64,000 nucleotides of DNA from an uncultured Pelagibacteraceae bacterium (GCA_902585365.1 CACIDF010000002.1:1-64000), one strand, 5' to 3'; shown: positions 17,760-27,351, counted from the first letter of the stretch. Program-made: numbers and translations. Notes: generated by a model not told the origin, from the letters alone.

Positions 17760-19826
17760 ATGGCAAAAAAATCAAAAAAAAGAAAAACTAAGCAAAAAGT
17801 TAAAAAAAAATATAAATCTAAGACTAGATCTAGAAAAGTTAGAAAATATAAAAAAAAAGTTAAAAAGTTAAAATCCAAAGATAACAAATCATCAGAAAAA
17901 ATTTATAAAGTTAAGTCTGAATGGTTAAAAAAGGCTCTGGTTAGTAAAACTATCTACGAAAAAAAGTATAGCCAATCTATTAAAGATAACGACGGATTTT
18001 GGAGAAAAGAGGGAAAAAGAGTTGCCTGGATTAAGCCATACACAAAAATTAAAGACGTTAAATATAGTAGTTCAGACGTAAACATTAAATGGTTTTACGA
18101 TGGAACGCTCAATGCTTCAGCTAATTGTATTGATAGACATTTAAAAAATAATAAAGATAAAACTGCAATTATGTGGGTTGGAGATGATCCAAAAGTACAA
18201 AAGAAAATCACATACAAACAATTGCATAACGAAGTGTGCAAAATAGCAAATGGTTTAAGAAATATAGGTGTACAAAAAGGAGATAGAGTCACAATTTATT
18301 TAACAATGATACCAGAGCTAGCTTATACAATGTTGGCTTGCGCAAGAATTGGAGCAATTCATTCGATAATATTTGGGGGTTTCTCTCCTGACAGTATAGC
18401 TGGTCGTATAAATGATTGTGAGTCAGATTATGTTGTAACTGCCGATGAAGGTTTGAGAGGAGGAAAAACTATTCCTTTAAAATCAATTACAGATGAAGCA
18501 TTGATGAGTTGTCCTAATGTAAAAAAATGTGTTGTTGTTAAAAGAACTGGTAATGATATTAGTTGGGATAATAGTAGGGATGTTTGGTATCACGATATAA
18601 TTAAGAACGTCTCATCATATTGTGAACCTGAAGAGATGAATGCAGAGGATCCACTTTTCATATTATATACATCGGGATCTACAGGTAAGCCTAAAGGAGT
18701 TCTTCATACAACAGGTGGTTATTTAGTGTATGCATCAATGACACATCAATATATCTTTAATTATAAGCCAAAAGATATTTATTGGTGTACTGCCGATATA
18801 GGTTGGGTAACTGGCCATAGTTATATAATTTATGGACCATTAGCTAATGGTGCTACAACTTTAATGTTTGAAGGAATACCGACATATCCAGACTCATCTA
18901 GATGGTGGCAAATCGTAGATAAATATAAAGTGAATATTTTTTACACTGCGCCAACTGCGATTAGAGCTTTAATGAGGGAGGGAGATAAACCTGTAAAGAA
19001 AACTTCAAGAAAAACACTTAAACTACTTGGAACTGTAGGCGAACCAATAAATCCTGAGGCATGGGAGTGGTATTACAAAATTGTTGGGGATTCTAGATGT
19101 CCAATAGTTGATACTTGGTGGCAAACGGAAACAGGTGGTATTTTAATTAGCCCACAAACTGGTGCAATAGATCTAAAACCAGGGTCTGCTACAAAACCTT
19201 TCTATGGAATTAAACCTGTAATAGTCGATAAAAATGGAAAAGTATTAAAAGGAGAAGCTCAAGGGAGACTTTGCATTGCTCAATCTTGGCCTGGGCAAAT
19301 GAGAACGGTTTATGGTGATCATAACAGATTTATCGAAACTTACTTTTCTCAATTTGATGGAAAGTATTTTACTGGAGATGGATGCAGAAGAGATAAAGAT
19401 GGATATTATTGGATAACAGGAAGAGTAGATGATGTAATAATTGTATCAGGACACAACTTAGGTACAGCTGAAATTGAAAGTGCTTTCGTTGCACATCCTA
19501 AGGTAGCAGAAGCTGCAGTAGTTGGGTACCCTCATGATATAAAAGGTAACGGTCTTTACTGTTATGTCACTCTTAATGTGGGTGAAAAGGCAGATGGTGA
19601 TTTAGAGAGAGAATTAAAGCTATGGGTTAGAAAACAAATTGGTCCAATTGCAACACCTGATCTAATACATTTTTCACCAGGTTTACCAAAAACAAGATCT
19701 GGAAAAATAATGAGAAGAATTTTAAGAAAGATTGCAGCAAACGAACATGATCAACTTGGTGATACAACAACCTTAGCTGACCCAAGTGTTGTTCAAAGTT
19801 TAGTTGATGAGAGAAAAAATGTTTAA
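17760..19826 (+). CDS. acs: Acetyl-CoA synthetase with lysine-rich N-terminal extension
   Basis: Activates acetate to acetyl-CoA through acetyl-AMP. Core signatures: [22 protein letters not shown], the ATP loop [59 protein letters not shown] and the acetylation-site motif [14 protein letters not shown] (Lys near 655). The first 50 residues are unusual: 24 Lys and 4 Arg, before the normal start of the fold at about residue 55 ([17 protein letters not shown]). There is no internal Met until the core, so the extension seems to be translated. Located beside the symporter genes, suggesting acetate uptake and activation. Confidence 0.96.
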   Translation: MAKKSKKRKTKQKVKKKYKSKTRSRKVRKYKKKVKKLKSKDNKSSEKIYKVKSEWLKKALVSKTIYEKKYSQSIKDNDGFWRKEGKRVAWIKPYTKIKDVKYSSSDVNIKWFYDGTLNASANCIDRHLKNNKDKTAIMWVGDDPKVQKKITYKQLHNEVCKIANGLRNIGVQKGDRVTIYLTMIPELAYTMLACARIGAIHSIIFGGFSPDSIAGRINDCESDYVVTADEGLRGGKTIPLKSITDEALMSCPNVKKCVVVKRTGNDISWDNSRDVWYHDIIKNVSSYCEPEEMNAEDPLFILYTSGSTGKPKGVLHTTGGYLVYASMTHQYIFNYKPKDIYWCTADIGWVTGHSYIIYGPLANGATTLMFEGIPTYPDSSRWWQIVDKYKVNIFYTAPTAIRALMREGDKPVKKTSRKTLKLLGTVGEPINPEAWEWYYKIVGDSRCPIVDTWWQTETGGILISPQTGAIDLKPGSATKPFYGIKPVIVDKNGKVLKGEAQGRLCIAQSWPGQMRTVYGDHNRFIETYFSQFDGKYFTGDGCRRDKDGYYWITGRVDDVIIVSGHNLGTAEIESAFVAHPKVAEAAVVGYPHDIKGNGLYCYVTLNVGEKADGDLERELKLWVRKQIGPIATPDLIHFSPGLPKTRSGKIMRRILRKIAANEHDQLGDTTTLADPSVVQSLVDERKNV

Positions 19827-20449
19827 AACTTTATCAGTTTTATAAATTCATCTTTAATATTATCCCATTTAAGTATCATAGAGTTTAAAACAATTTTTCT
19901 GTCCAAAGTTTTTAATTCTTCTGCAATGGGAGCCCATTTATAAAGTGCCAGTGCACTAGGATTAAATGGAAGTGAGTTATAATACTTTTTCCAATCAGTT
20001 TTTTCATATCTTTCAAAAAAAGTTTTTTTTCCGTGAGCTGCTATGTCTTCTGGCATACCATTCTTAATTTCTTCGTCAATAATTGTTTCATAAATTCTTT
20101 TAGACTTTTCAAAATCATTAAGGTTAAAATTATTATGGATATAAGAAAATGTGAAAAAAGTTAGATCTTGTAGAGAAACTATATAGATGTTCCATTTTGC
20201 TAAATTAATTGAGTCAATAAAAACATCATTATCAAAATGTAAAACGTATTTTGTACCCATTCTTGTTTTTAAATAATTGTACAAAGTTACTTGAGTAACC
20301 CACGCAGATTTTTTTTGGATAAATTGTTCGAGATCTAAAAAATTTTTAATTTTTTTTTTTGGCAAAATTCCCTTGAACATTGCCAATAGATAAACCTTGA
20401 AATCCTCTAATTTTATATCTTTGAGATTGAATCTATATTTTAGGGCCAT
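19823..20449 (-). CDS. Conserved protein of unknown function
   Basis: Not recognised. 208 residues, no signal peptide or membrane span, rather acidic/aromatic; notable stretches are [19 protein letters not shown] near residue 50, [20 protein letters not shown] near 70 and [25 protein letters not shown] near 160. The even conservation-like pattern of Trp, Tyr and Asp suggests a folded soluble enzyme or regulator rather than a random frame. It is convergent with acs (4-base overlap) and divergent from the symporter genes. The same setting between acs and the DUF4212 symporter may point to acetate metabolism; that is inference. Confidence 0.65.
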   Translation of the reverse strand: MALKYRFNLKDIKLEDFKVYLLAMFKGILPKKKIKNFLDLEQFIQKKSAWVTQVTLYNYLKTRMGTKYVLHFDNDVFIDSINLAKWNIYIVSLQDLTFFTFSYIHNNFNLNDFEKSKRIYETIIDEEIKNGMPEDIAAHGKKTFFERYEKTDWKKYYNSLPFNPSALALYKWAPIAEELKTLDRKIVLNSMILKWDNIKDEFIKLIKF

Positions 20450-20554
20450 ATGTATACTAAAAGTTGTAATATATTATAAAATAACAAAAAATACGAGAAT
20501 TTTAGGGGTTCCAATATTTTTCATAATGAGTAATCTTTCGTCTTTTAACCTATA

Positions 20555-20561
20555 GGGAGGG
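20555..20561 (+). promoter_or_regulatory. Strong Shine-Dalgarno of the symporter operon
   Basis: A GGGAGGG run 6 bases before the ATG at 20568, much purer than at nearly all other starts in the window, which have little or no visible ribosome-binding site. It fixes the start of the DUF4212 gene and suggests strong translation. The leader upstream (20450-20554) is AT-rich with no riboswitch that I recognise. Confidence 0.75.
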
Positions 20562-20567
20562 AAAAAA

Positions 20568-20831
20568 ATGTCAAAACAAGCACAACATTGGGAAAAGACT
20601 AGAGGTCTGCTATTTGTAACGCTAGCCATCTGGTTCGTTTTCTCTATTGGCATCTTCCTCTTCGGTGCCGAAATGGAAGCATCATCTATTAGACCTTTTG
20701 GATATCCATTGTCATATTATATGACATGTCAAGGTTCTCTTGGAATTTTCGTAATACTAATTTTTTGGTTTGCGGGAAGACAAGAAAAGATTGATGAAGA
20801 GTTCGGCTTTTCTGAAAGAGAGGATGACTAA
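20568..20831 (+). CDS. DUF4212 small subunit of sodium/solute symporter
   Basis: Eighty-seven residues with two membrane spans (about 12-32 and 50-68), the first after the basic QHWEKTRGLL, and an acidic C-terminus. DUF4212 proteins are the small partner of VC_2705-type sodium/solute symporters; here the large subunit begins at the last base of this gene (TAATG overlap). Codons are visibly richer in C- and G-ending choices than the neighbours, and the ribosome-binding site is strong, both signs of high expression. Confidence 0.93.
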   Translation: MSKQAQHWEKTRGLLFVTLAIWFVFSIGIFLFGAEMEASSIRPFGYPLSYYMTCQGSLGIFVILIFWFAGRQEKIDEEFGFSEREDD

Positions 20832-22651
20832 TGTTTAAGGGTAATTTTATAAACAATCTCCCCAAGATTTATGGAACATATACTGGTGGTTTCATAGTTT
20901 TCATAATCTTGATGGCGATTGCCGAACAAGCTGGAATGTCTGCAAAAGTAATTGGAATTTGCTTTGTAGCATTTACAGTTTTAATTTATGCACTAATTGG
21001 TTACCTATCTCGTACAATTCAAGTTGATGCATATTACTTAGCTGGAAGACAAGTTCCAACAGTGTTCAACGGTATGGCTACAGCAGCAGACTGGATGTCT
21101 GGTGCTTCATTCGTTGCGATGGCTGGAGGAATTTACTTCAAAGGTTATGGTTATATGGCACTACTTGTTGGTTGGACGGGTGGATACGTTCTAGTTGCGT
21201 CACTACTAGCACCATATTTAAGAAAATTCGGTTGCTACACAGTTCCAGATTTCATCGGAACTAGATATGGCGGAAACTTAGCTAGACTATCTGCGGTAAT
21301 AGTCTTAACAGTTGCATCATTCACTTATGTGACAGCACAGATTAATGCTACAGGAACAATTGCATCAGTTGCACTTGATATTCCTTTTAACATTGCTGTT
21401 TACGTAGGATTAGCAAGTATATTGATGTGTTCAATGCTTGGTGGAATGAGAGCAGTTACATGGACTCAAGTAGCTCAATACATTGTATTGATTATAGCTT
21501 ACTTGATACCTGTATTCTGGATCAGTAACAAAATGGGTGCTGGAGTATTTCCACACTTAATGTTAGCAGATGAAGTTGCTAGAATCGCTGAGTTAGAAGC
21601 TCAGTTTGGTCTTGGCAGTGTTAAAAATTCTGCAGCTGATTTAAAACAGGTTCCTAAAGGACTATCAGGTATTACCAAAGCGCACGCTGAAGTTAACACT
21701 ACACCTTGGAAATTTATTTCATTAGCGGTTTGTATGATGGCTGGAACAGCTTCATTACCACACGTTATGATGAGATATTTCACTACTCCAAGTGTAAAAG
21801 CTGCTAGAAGATCAGTAGGTTGGTCACTATTCTTTATATTCCTACTTTATTCATCAGCTCCAATGTTAGCTACATTATCTAAACTATCGTTAATGGATCC
21901 AAACTTAGCAACAGGAATTATTGGTAAGTCAATTTCTGAAGTTCAAGCAATTGACTGGTATCAAAACTGGAACCAAGCAAACTTAATGTTTGTAAGCGAC
22001 TTTAACGGAAATGGAACGCTCGAATTAAACGAGTTCTTCATGGGTGGTAAAGCCGTTGTATTGGCAACTCCAGAGATAGCAGGATTACCATATGTAATTT
22101 CTGGTCTAGTTGCTGCTGGAGGTATGGCTGCTGCCATGTCAACAGCTGACGGATTAGTGTTAGCGATATCTAATGCATTATCTCACGACATTTACTACAA
22201 GATGATTAACCCTAAAGCGGAAACAGCTAAAAGATTGTTAATCGCAAGGATATTACTTGTATTAATTGGTTTCGCTGGAGCAACAATTGCAGCTCTTGAA
22301 ATTCAAGGTATCTTAGGTTCGGTTATCTGGGCTTTTGACTTTGCGATGTCAGGATTATTCTTCCCGCTTGTACTAGGAGTATGGTGGAAGAGAGCAAATG
22401 CTCAAGGAGCAGTCGCAGGAATGCTAGGAGGACTAGCCGCTGGAACAGCATACTTAATTGCTGTAAGAAGTGGTTACCCTGGTTTCTTAGATATTACTCA
22501 GTTAACATTTGGTATAGTTGGATCAGTAGTAAGCTTAGTACTTATGATCGTAGTCAGCTTGGCAACTAAAGCGCCAGACGCTGCTACTCAGAAAATGGTG
22601 GACGATGTTCGTGTACCAAGTGGTAAAGCGATACTAGGAAGACAACACTAA
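20831..22651 (+). CDS. VC_2705-type sodium/solute symporter with embedded EF-hand-like loop
   Basis: SSSF-family transporter related to acetate permease ActP, 606 residues, about 13 membrane spans. Seen are YYLAGRQVPTVFNGMATAADWMSGASFV near residue 75, PHVMMRYFTTPSVKAARRS near 310 and AAAMSTADGLVLAISNALSHD near 435. A soluble loop carries DFNGNGTLELNE at residues 390-401, which satisfies the 12-residue EF-hand calcium loop. Substrate is probably acetate or another short carboxylate because acs is two genes away; not provable from sequence. Codon use looks optimised for high expression. Followed by a strong terminator. Confidence 0.93.
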   Translation: MFKGNFINNLPKIYGTYTGGFIVFIILMAIAEQAGMSAKVIGICFVAFTVLIYALIGYLSRTIQVDAYYLAGRQVPTVFNGMATAADWMSGASFVAMAGGIYFKGYGYMALLVGWTGGYVLVASLLAPYLRKFGCYTVPDFIGTRYGGNLARLSAVIVLTVASFTYVTAQINATGTIASVALDIPFNIAVYVGLASILMCSMLGGMRAVTWTQVAQYIVLIIAYLIPVFWISNKMGAGVFPHLMLADEVARIAELEAQFGLGSVKNSAADLKQVPKGLSGITKAHAEVNTTPWKFISLAVCMMAGTASLPHVMMRYFTTPSVKAARRSVGWSLFFIFLLYSSAPMLATLSKLSLMDPNLATGIIGKSISEVQAIDWYQNWNQANLMFVSDFNGNGTLELNEFFMGGKAVVLATPEIAGLPYVISGLVAAGGMAAAMSTADGLVLAISNALSHDIYYKMINPKAETAKRLLIARILLVLIGFAGATIAALEIQGILGSVIWAFDFAMSGLFFPLVLGVWWKRANAQGAVAGMLGGLAAGTAYLIAVRSGYPGFLDITQLTFGIVGSVVSLVLMIVVSLATKAPDAATQKMVDDVRVPSGKAILGRQH

Positions 22652-22662
22652 ATACTTAATTT

Positions 22663-22700
22663 TTAAGGGGCGAGAATTTATCGCCCCTTAAGTTTTTTTC
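22663..22700 (+). terminator. Rho-independent terminator after symporter
   Basis: Perfect 11-bp stem (TTAAGGGGCGA at 22663-22673 with its complement at 22681-22691), 7-base loop, then GTTTTTTT. The clearest terminator of the window together with the one after the porin; consistent with a highly transcribed operon ending here. Confidence 0.93.
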
Positions 22701-22706
22701 TCAGAC

Positions 22707-23057
22707 ATGTACGCAAATTTTCACCCAATGATTTACCTAATTGACTACGTCATGGGTATGATCATGTGGACTTTAATTGGTAGAGTTGCAATGAACATAT
22801 TTCAAAGGGAAGACTCTAGTTTTTTCTTTATGAAGGTTTTTGTTAAATTGACAGATCCTTTTATAACTATGTTTAGATTTATAACCCCGTCCTTCATCAT
22901 AAAACCTCTGGTTCCTTTATATGTTGCCTGGTTTTTCTATATGTTCAGATTTTATCTAATGCCTTACTTAATGGGTTATTCGGTAATGGGTATGCTTTCT
23001 TTTCCATTGGAAAGTGAAATTGCGTCTCAAATTTATCAAATATTTGGTAAAAAATAA
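22707..23057 (+). CDS. YggT-like integral membrane protein
   Basis: 116 residues with two or three hydrophobic spans and a central motif KLTDPFITMFRFITPSFI resembling the YggT turn, followed by PLYVAWFFYMFRFYLMPYL. More divergent from the family than the copy at 11184. It begins just after the symporter terminator, so it is probably a separate unit, and ends 42 bases before rpe. Role unknown; membrane organisation is the family-level guess. Alternative: an unrelated small membrane protein that shares the DPF motif by chance. Confidence 0.75.
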   Translation: MYANFHPMIYLIDYVMGMIMWTLIGRVAMNIFQREDSSFFFMKVFVKLTDPFITMFRFITPSFIIKPLVPLYVAWFFYMFRFYLMPYLMGYSVMGMLSFPLESEIASQIYQIFGKK

Positions 23058-23099
23058 TTCAAAAAAAAAACAAAAATTGATACTAGTAAATAAGTATCA

Positions 23100-23759
23100 A
23101 TGAAAAAAATAAAAATATCACCATCAATTTTATCCGCAGATTTTAGTCAGCTTGGAAACGAAATTAAAAATTTAGAGAATAGTGGGGCTGATATGGTCCA
23201 TGTGGATGTTATGGATGGACACTTCGTACCAAATCTAACTATAGGTCCTCCTGTAATAAAAGCTTTGAGGAAATATACTAATATTCCATTTGATGTACAT
23301 TTGATGATCAATCCTGTGCACAGGTACATAAAAGATTATGCAGAAAGTGGTGCTGATATAATTACGATACATCCAGAGGCAACTACTTCATTACAAGAGT
23401 CTATTGATGAGATAAAAAAATTTAAAAAAAAAGTGGGTTTATCTTTAAATCCAGACACAAAAATTGAAGTAATAGAAAAATATCTAGACCAAATTGATTT
23501 AGTTTTAATAATGAGTGTTTTTCCAGGATTTGGAGGTCAAAAATTTATAAAAGATGTTCTTAAGAAAATAGAAAAAATAAGTGAAATCAAAAATAAAAAT
23601 GGTTTTAAATTTGATATTGAAGTTGATGGTGGAATAAATTTCTCAAATTTTAAGGAAGTACTTGAAGCTGGAGCAAATGTTTTAGTGTCAGGTACAACAA
23701 TTTTTAAAGAAAACAATGGAGACATAAAAAAAAATATAAATTTTTTAAAAACTATTTAG
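23100..23759 (+). CDS. rpe: Ribulose-phosphate 3-epimerase
   Basis: Interconverts ribulose-5-phosphate and xylulose-5-phosphate in the pentose phosphate pathway. TIM-barrel of 219 residues. Hallmarks: ISPSILSADFSQLG, VHVDVMDGHFVPNLTIGP with metal-binding His and catalytic Asp, PFDVHLMI, VLIMSVFPGFGGQKF, the second catalytic Asp in FDIEVDGGIN, and VLVSGTTIF. First gene of rpe-heparinase-purH, with a 7-base gap to the next. Confidence 0.97.
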   Translation: MKKIKISPSILSADFSQLGNEIKNLENSGADMVHVDVMDGHFVPNLTIGPPVIKALRKYTNIPFDVHLMINPVHRYIKDYAESGADIITIHPEATTSLQESIDEIKKFKKKVGLSLNPDTKIEVIEKYLDQIDLVLIMSVFPGFGGQKFIKDVLKKIEKISEIKNKNGFKFDIEVDGGINFSNFKEVLEAGANVLVSGTTIFKENNGDIKKNINFLKTI

Positions 23760-23766
23760 TTGCTAC

Positions 23767-25392
23767 ATGGGTTACAAAGAAAGTTCTATAATCAATCCCT
23801 TTTTATATATTACAAAACAAATAAGAAAATTTTATTTAAACTCAAGTATTTACAATACCAAAATTTCAAAAGTTTTTGATGGTGGCTTTGAATATATGCC
23901 ACACCTTAAAATATTTGATTGTATTGTAAAAGTTAAGGATAGAAGAAATAGAATTGAAGATTACGATATAGAGAGTATTTGGGAAAATCAAAATTTATTG
24001 GAAAAAGATTTTAAAAAACTTCATAGTTTTTTTTGGTTATTTACCATCGATTTAAAATCCTCAAAAAAAATTACTAGATCTGTAATTTCTAATTGGACAA
24101 ATTTAAATCAAAACTATAGTTCCAAAAGCTGGGAGCTAGATACACTCTCAAAAAGAGTTATTTCTTGGATAGCAAATAGTAATAACTTTTATCATGAAGG
24201 TAACGAACAGTTTAAAATGAATTTTACAAAAATTATAAAAAAACAATTAAATCATTTAACTAATGAAATTGAGAATACCGAATTTGTTAATGATAAAATG
24301 ATTGGGTGTTCTGCAATAATTATGGGTGGCTTATGTTTTAAACAACAATTGAATTATTTAAATATTGGATTTCAATTATTAAAAAAAATAATTAATACAA
24401 TTTTTGATAATGATGGTTTTCCAAAATCTAGAAATCCGAGACAGGTATTTTTTTACTTAAAGTATTTAGTTTTTATAAGAGAATTATTAAAAGATTCTAA
24501 TACTGATATACCAGAGTTTTTAAATGAAATTATATTCTATCTTGGTCAATCCTTTAATTTTTATTTTGAAGAGAACGACGGTACTTCTTTATTTAATGGC
24601 AACCATAATTTAGATACTAATGAATTCAAAAAATATATTAAAGAATACGGTTATAAATTTAAGAACAAATTTAATAGTAATGGAGGCTATACAATACTTA
24701 AAAATAAAAAAGATAAAATCATAGTTGATCTTGGACCAACGCCAGATAAGAAATATTCTGCTGATTATCAATCTGGTGCCTTATCGTTTGAGATTTTCCA
24801 TGATAAAGAAAAAGTAATCACTAATTGTGGGTACTTTCAAAATTATAATCACAAATTAAATATTTTATCTAAATCAACAGCTGCACACTCTACCCTCTCG
24901 ATCGATGATAGGTCTTCGTGCAAATTTAAAAAGGATAAAATAGGTCACTTTACTTTGGAAAATAATATTAAAGTAACAAATAAAAAAATTTATCACGATG
25001 ATGAAATTTGGGAAATACAAGGCGTACATGACGGTTATTTGAAAGAATACGGTATTCTACATCAAAGAAATATTAAATTTTTTCCAAAAGAATTTAAGTA
25101 TGTTGGAGAAGATACAATAATTAGCAAAAAAAATTTTCAAAAGATATGTTTTGACATAAGATTTCATTTGCTGCCAAGTACTAATGCAATAAGGACACAG
25201 GATAAGCAGTCTATTTTATTACAACTGAATAAATCTGGATGGAGATTCGCTTGCGACCATAACAGTTTTGGCATTGAGACGGGATTATATTTTGGCAAAA
25301 AAGATACTTACACTGAAAATAAAAATATTTATGTAAATGGAGAAATTAAAAACGAAGAAGAAAAGATAAAATGGGAAATTAAAAAAATATGA
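23767..25392 (+). CDS. Heparinase II/III family protein
   Basis: 541 residues. The N-terminal half is helical, like the alpha/alpha toroid of polysaccharide lyases (WELDTLSKRVISWIANS, GCSAIIMGGLCFK, FDNDGFPKSRNPRQ), and the C-terminal half is beta-rich with the heparinase II/III-like segment SGALSFEIFHDKEKVITNCG and AAHSTLSIDD. No signal peptide is seen, so it may act in the cytoplasm. In Alphaproteobacteria this gene commonly sits just before purH, as here (4-base overlap), suggesting a housekeeping rather than scavenging role; the substrate is not known. Confidence 0.87.
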   Translation: MGYKESSIINPFLYITKQIRKFYLNSSIYNTKISKVFDGGFEYMPHLKIFDCIVKVKDRRNRIEDYDIESIWENQNLLEKDFKKLHSFFWLFTIDLKSSKKITRSVISNWTNLNQNYSSKSWELDTLSKRVISWIANSNNFYHEGNEQFKMNFTKIIKKQLNHLTNEIENTEFVNDKMIGCSAIIMGGLCFKQQLNYLNIGFQLLKKIINTIFDNDGFPKSRNPRQVFFYLKYLVFIRELLKDSNTDIPEFLNEIIFYLGQSFNFYFEENDGTSLFNGNHNLDTNEFKKYIKEYGYKFKNKFNSNGGYTILKNKKDKIIVDLGPTPDKKYSADYQSGALSFEIFHDKEKVITNCGYFQNYNHKLNILSKSTAAHSTLSIDDRSSCKFKKDKIGHFTLENNIKVTNKKIYHDDEIWEIQGVHDGYLKEYGILHQRNIKFFPKEFKYVGEDTIISKKNFQKICFDIRFHLLPSTNAIRTQDKQSILLQLNKSGWRFACDHNSFGIETGLYFGKKDTYTENKNIYVNGEIKNEEEKIKWEIKKI

Positions 25393-26927
25393 AGAGAAAA
25401 ATAAGAAGAGCTCTAATATCTGTTTCTGACAAGTCTGAACTTATTAAAATTTTACCAACATTGAAAAAATTTAAAGTTGAAATTATAAGCTCTGGAGGCA
25501 CTTTTAATTATATAAGAAAGCATAAATTTGAATGTTCTGAAATAAGAGATTTTACAGGTTTTCAAGAAATTCTTGACGGTAGAGTAAAAACTCTACATCC
25601 TAAAGTGCATTCTGGAATACTTTATAAGAGAGATAATAAAAAACATCTCAATCAAATAAAAAAACAAAACTTTAAAAATATAGACCTTGTAATTGTAAAT
25701 TTTTATCCTTTCGAAAAAACTGTTCTTGAAACTAAAAAAGAAAATAAAATAATCGAAAATATTGACATTGGTGGTCCAGCGCTGGTGAGATCTGCTGCAA
25801 AAAACTTTAAAGATGTGGTTATAATTACATCTAATTATCAATTGAGTAGTTTAGTTAATGAAATGAATAATAATAAAGGGTCAACATCGCTTAAATTTAG
25901 GAAAGAGTTATCACAAGAAGCTTTTAATGAAACTGCCTACTACGATGCAAATATTTCAAATTACTTTAATACAATTATGGAGAATAGATATTCTAACAAG
26001 ATTACTTTTAATGGAACATTAATCAGCAAATTAAGGTATGGGGAAAATCCACATCAATCGGGAGCATTATACTCTAGAGGAAATATTAGTGAATTAGAAA
26101 AATTAAGTGGTAAAGAATTAAGTTACAACAACTATAACGATATTTATTTTGGACTAGATATTATCAATAGTTTACCAAAAGGGGTGGGAACAACTATAAT
26201 TAAGCATGCTAACCCATCAGGCGTATCTATTGATAAAAATCAATTTTCTAGCTTCAAACAAGCTTTTAATAGTGATCCAATAAGTGCATTTGGTGGGGTT
26301 ATTATTTGTAACTATAAAATTAAGTTAGAAACTGCTAGGGAGATTAACGATAAATTTTTTGAAGTTGTAGTTGCAAAAGATTTTGATGCTAAAGCTTTGT
26401 CAATTTTAAAGAAAAAAAAGAACTTAAGAATTATTAAAAATAATCAAAAACCTGGCACAAATCACTTAATCATGAATACACTTTGTAAAAACTTTATTTT
26501 ACAAAGTTCTGACAATAAAAATTTTAATAAAAAGATGTTTAAAGTTGTATCCAAAAAAAAACCTAGTAAAAAAATTTTTAGTGATCTTATTTTTGCTTTT
26601 AACATATGTAGATTTGTAAAATCTAACGCAATTGTATTAACAAATAACAATTCGACGGTAGGTATTGGCTCGGGGCAACCTAGTAGATTAGATAGTTGTG
26701 AAATAGCTTTGAATAAAATGAAAAAGTTTAATCATAAAACAGAAAATTTAGTTGCAGCATCGGATGCTTTTTTTCCTTTTGTTGATGGTATTGAGACACT
26801 TGTCCAATCTGGGGTAAAAGCAGTTATTCAACCCTATGGTTCTATAAGAGATAAAGAAATTATAAAGTTTGCAAATGACACAAAGACTATATTGGTTTTT
26901 TCAAAAACTAGGCATTTTAGGCATTAA
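25389..26927 (+). CDS. purH: Bifunctional AICAR formyltransferase/IMP cyclohydrolase
   Basis: Performs the last two steps of IMP synthesis. N-terminal cyclohydrolase domain about residues 1-200 (RRALISVSDKSEL, ISSGGTFNYIR, EILDGRVKTLHPKVHSGIL, DIGGPALVRSAAKN); C-terminal formyltransferase domain with LRYGENPHQSGALY, the Lys-His catalytic pair in TIIKHANPSGVS, SAFGGVI, and GIGSGQPSRLDSCEIA. The end departs from the usual FR.H.-type tail only slightly (SKTRHFRH). 512 residues is normal. Overlaps the heparinase gene upstream and the convergent phhB gene by 4 bases each. Confidence 0.97.
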   Translation: MKRKIRRALISVSDKSELIKILPTLKKFKVEIISSGGTFNYIRKHKFECSEIRDFTGFQEILDGRVKTLHPKVHSGILYKRDNKKHLNQIKKQNFKNIDLVIVNFYPFEKTVLETKKENKIIENIDIGGPALVRSAAKNFKDVVIITSNYQLSSLVNEMNNNKGSTSLKFRKELSQEAFNETAYYDANISNYFNTIMENRYSNKITFNGTLISKLRYGENPHQSGALYSRGNISELEKLSGKELSYNNYNDIYFGLDIINSLPKGVGTTIIKHANPSGVSIDKNQFSSFKQAFNSDPISAFGGVIICNYKIKLETAREINDKFFEVVVAKDFDAKALSILKKKKNLRIIKNNQKPGTNHLIMNTLCKNFILQSSDNKNFNKKMFKVVSKKKPSKKIFSDLIFAFNICRFVKSNAIVLTNNNSTVGIGSGQPSRLDSCEIALNKMKKFNHKTENLVAASDAFFPFVDGIETLVQSGVKAVIQPYGSIRDKEIIKFANDTKTILVFSKTRHFRH

Positions 26928-27262
26928 TTGATCCTATCAATCTTCGCGGCAAGAATAAAATCACTTTCTGCAAGGCCATTAATAGCGTGTGTAAATATTT
27001 TAATTTTTGCATAGCCCCACCCAAACCAAATATCTGGGTGATGCCCTTCAGTTTCAGCAATTGTTCCAACTTTATTAACAAAATTTTGAGCACTTATAAA
27101 ATTTTCAAACTTAAATTCTTTTATCAGGTAAAAATTTTCGTTTTCATTTTTTTTTACATCCCATCCATCAATCTTCTTAAGATATTTATGAATTTCACTT
27201 AAATTAAATGATGGAATACCGCCTTCGCAAGGTACACACTTTTTTTTTGATAAATCATCCAT
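26924..27262 (-). CDS. phhB: 4a-hydroxytetrahydrobiopterin dehydratase
   Basis: Pterin-4a-carbinolamine dehydratase, recycling the pterin cofactor and sometimes acting in molybdopterin-related or regulatory roles. Conserved core: GWDVKKN, FKFENFISAQNFVNKVGTIAETEGHHPDIWFGWGYAKI (split over the active-site His pair) and FTHAINGLAESDFILAAKID. I place the start at the ATG at 27262 (112 residues): the longer open frame to 27337 runs back through the tRNA-Gly gene. No phenylalanine hydroxylase is visible nearby. Likely transcribed together with the tRNA 14 bases upstream. Confidence 0.93.
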   Translation of the reverse strand: MDDLSKKKCVPCEGGIPSFNLSEIHKYLKKIDGWDVKKNENENFYLIKEFKFENFISAQNFVNKVGTIAETEGHHPDIWFGWGYAKIKIFTHAINGLAESDFILAAKIDRIN

Positions 27263-27276
27263 AAATTTTTTATTCT

Positions 27277-27351
27277 TGGAGCGGGCAATGGGACTTGAAC
27301 CCACGACCTTCTCGTTGGCAACGAGACGCTCTACCACTGAGCTACGCCCGC
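27277..27351 (-). tRNA. tRNA-Gly (anticodon GCC)
   Basis: Folds as a full cloverleaf on the minus strand: acceptor GCGGGCG pairing with TGCCCGC (one G-U), D arm TAGCTCAGTGGTAGAGC, anticodon stem TCTCG/CGAGA around the loop TTGCCAA (anticodon GCC), T arm GTGGGTTCAAGTCCCAT, discriminator T and an encoded CCA. The U73 discriminator agrees with bacterial tRNA-Gly. Lies directly upstream of phhB in the same direction. The only tRNA I find in the window. Confidence 0.98.

Noticed and set aside
20450-20554. Possible riboswitch in the leader of the symporter operon
   Set aside because: The leader is AT-rich and I see no conserved aptamer core (glycine, SAM or TPP); only the strong ribosome-binding site is supported.
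27263-27337. Upstream extension of phhB
   Set aside because: The added codons are the tRNA-Gly gene read in frame; the extension is not protein.
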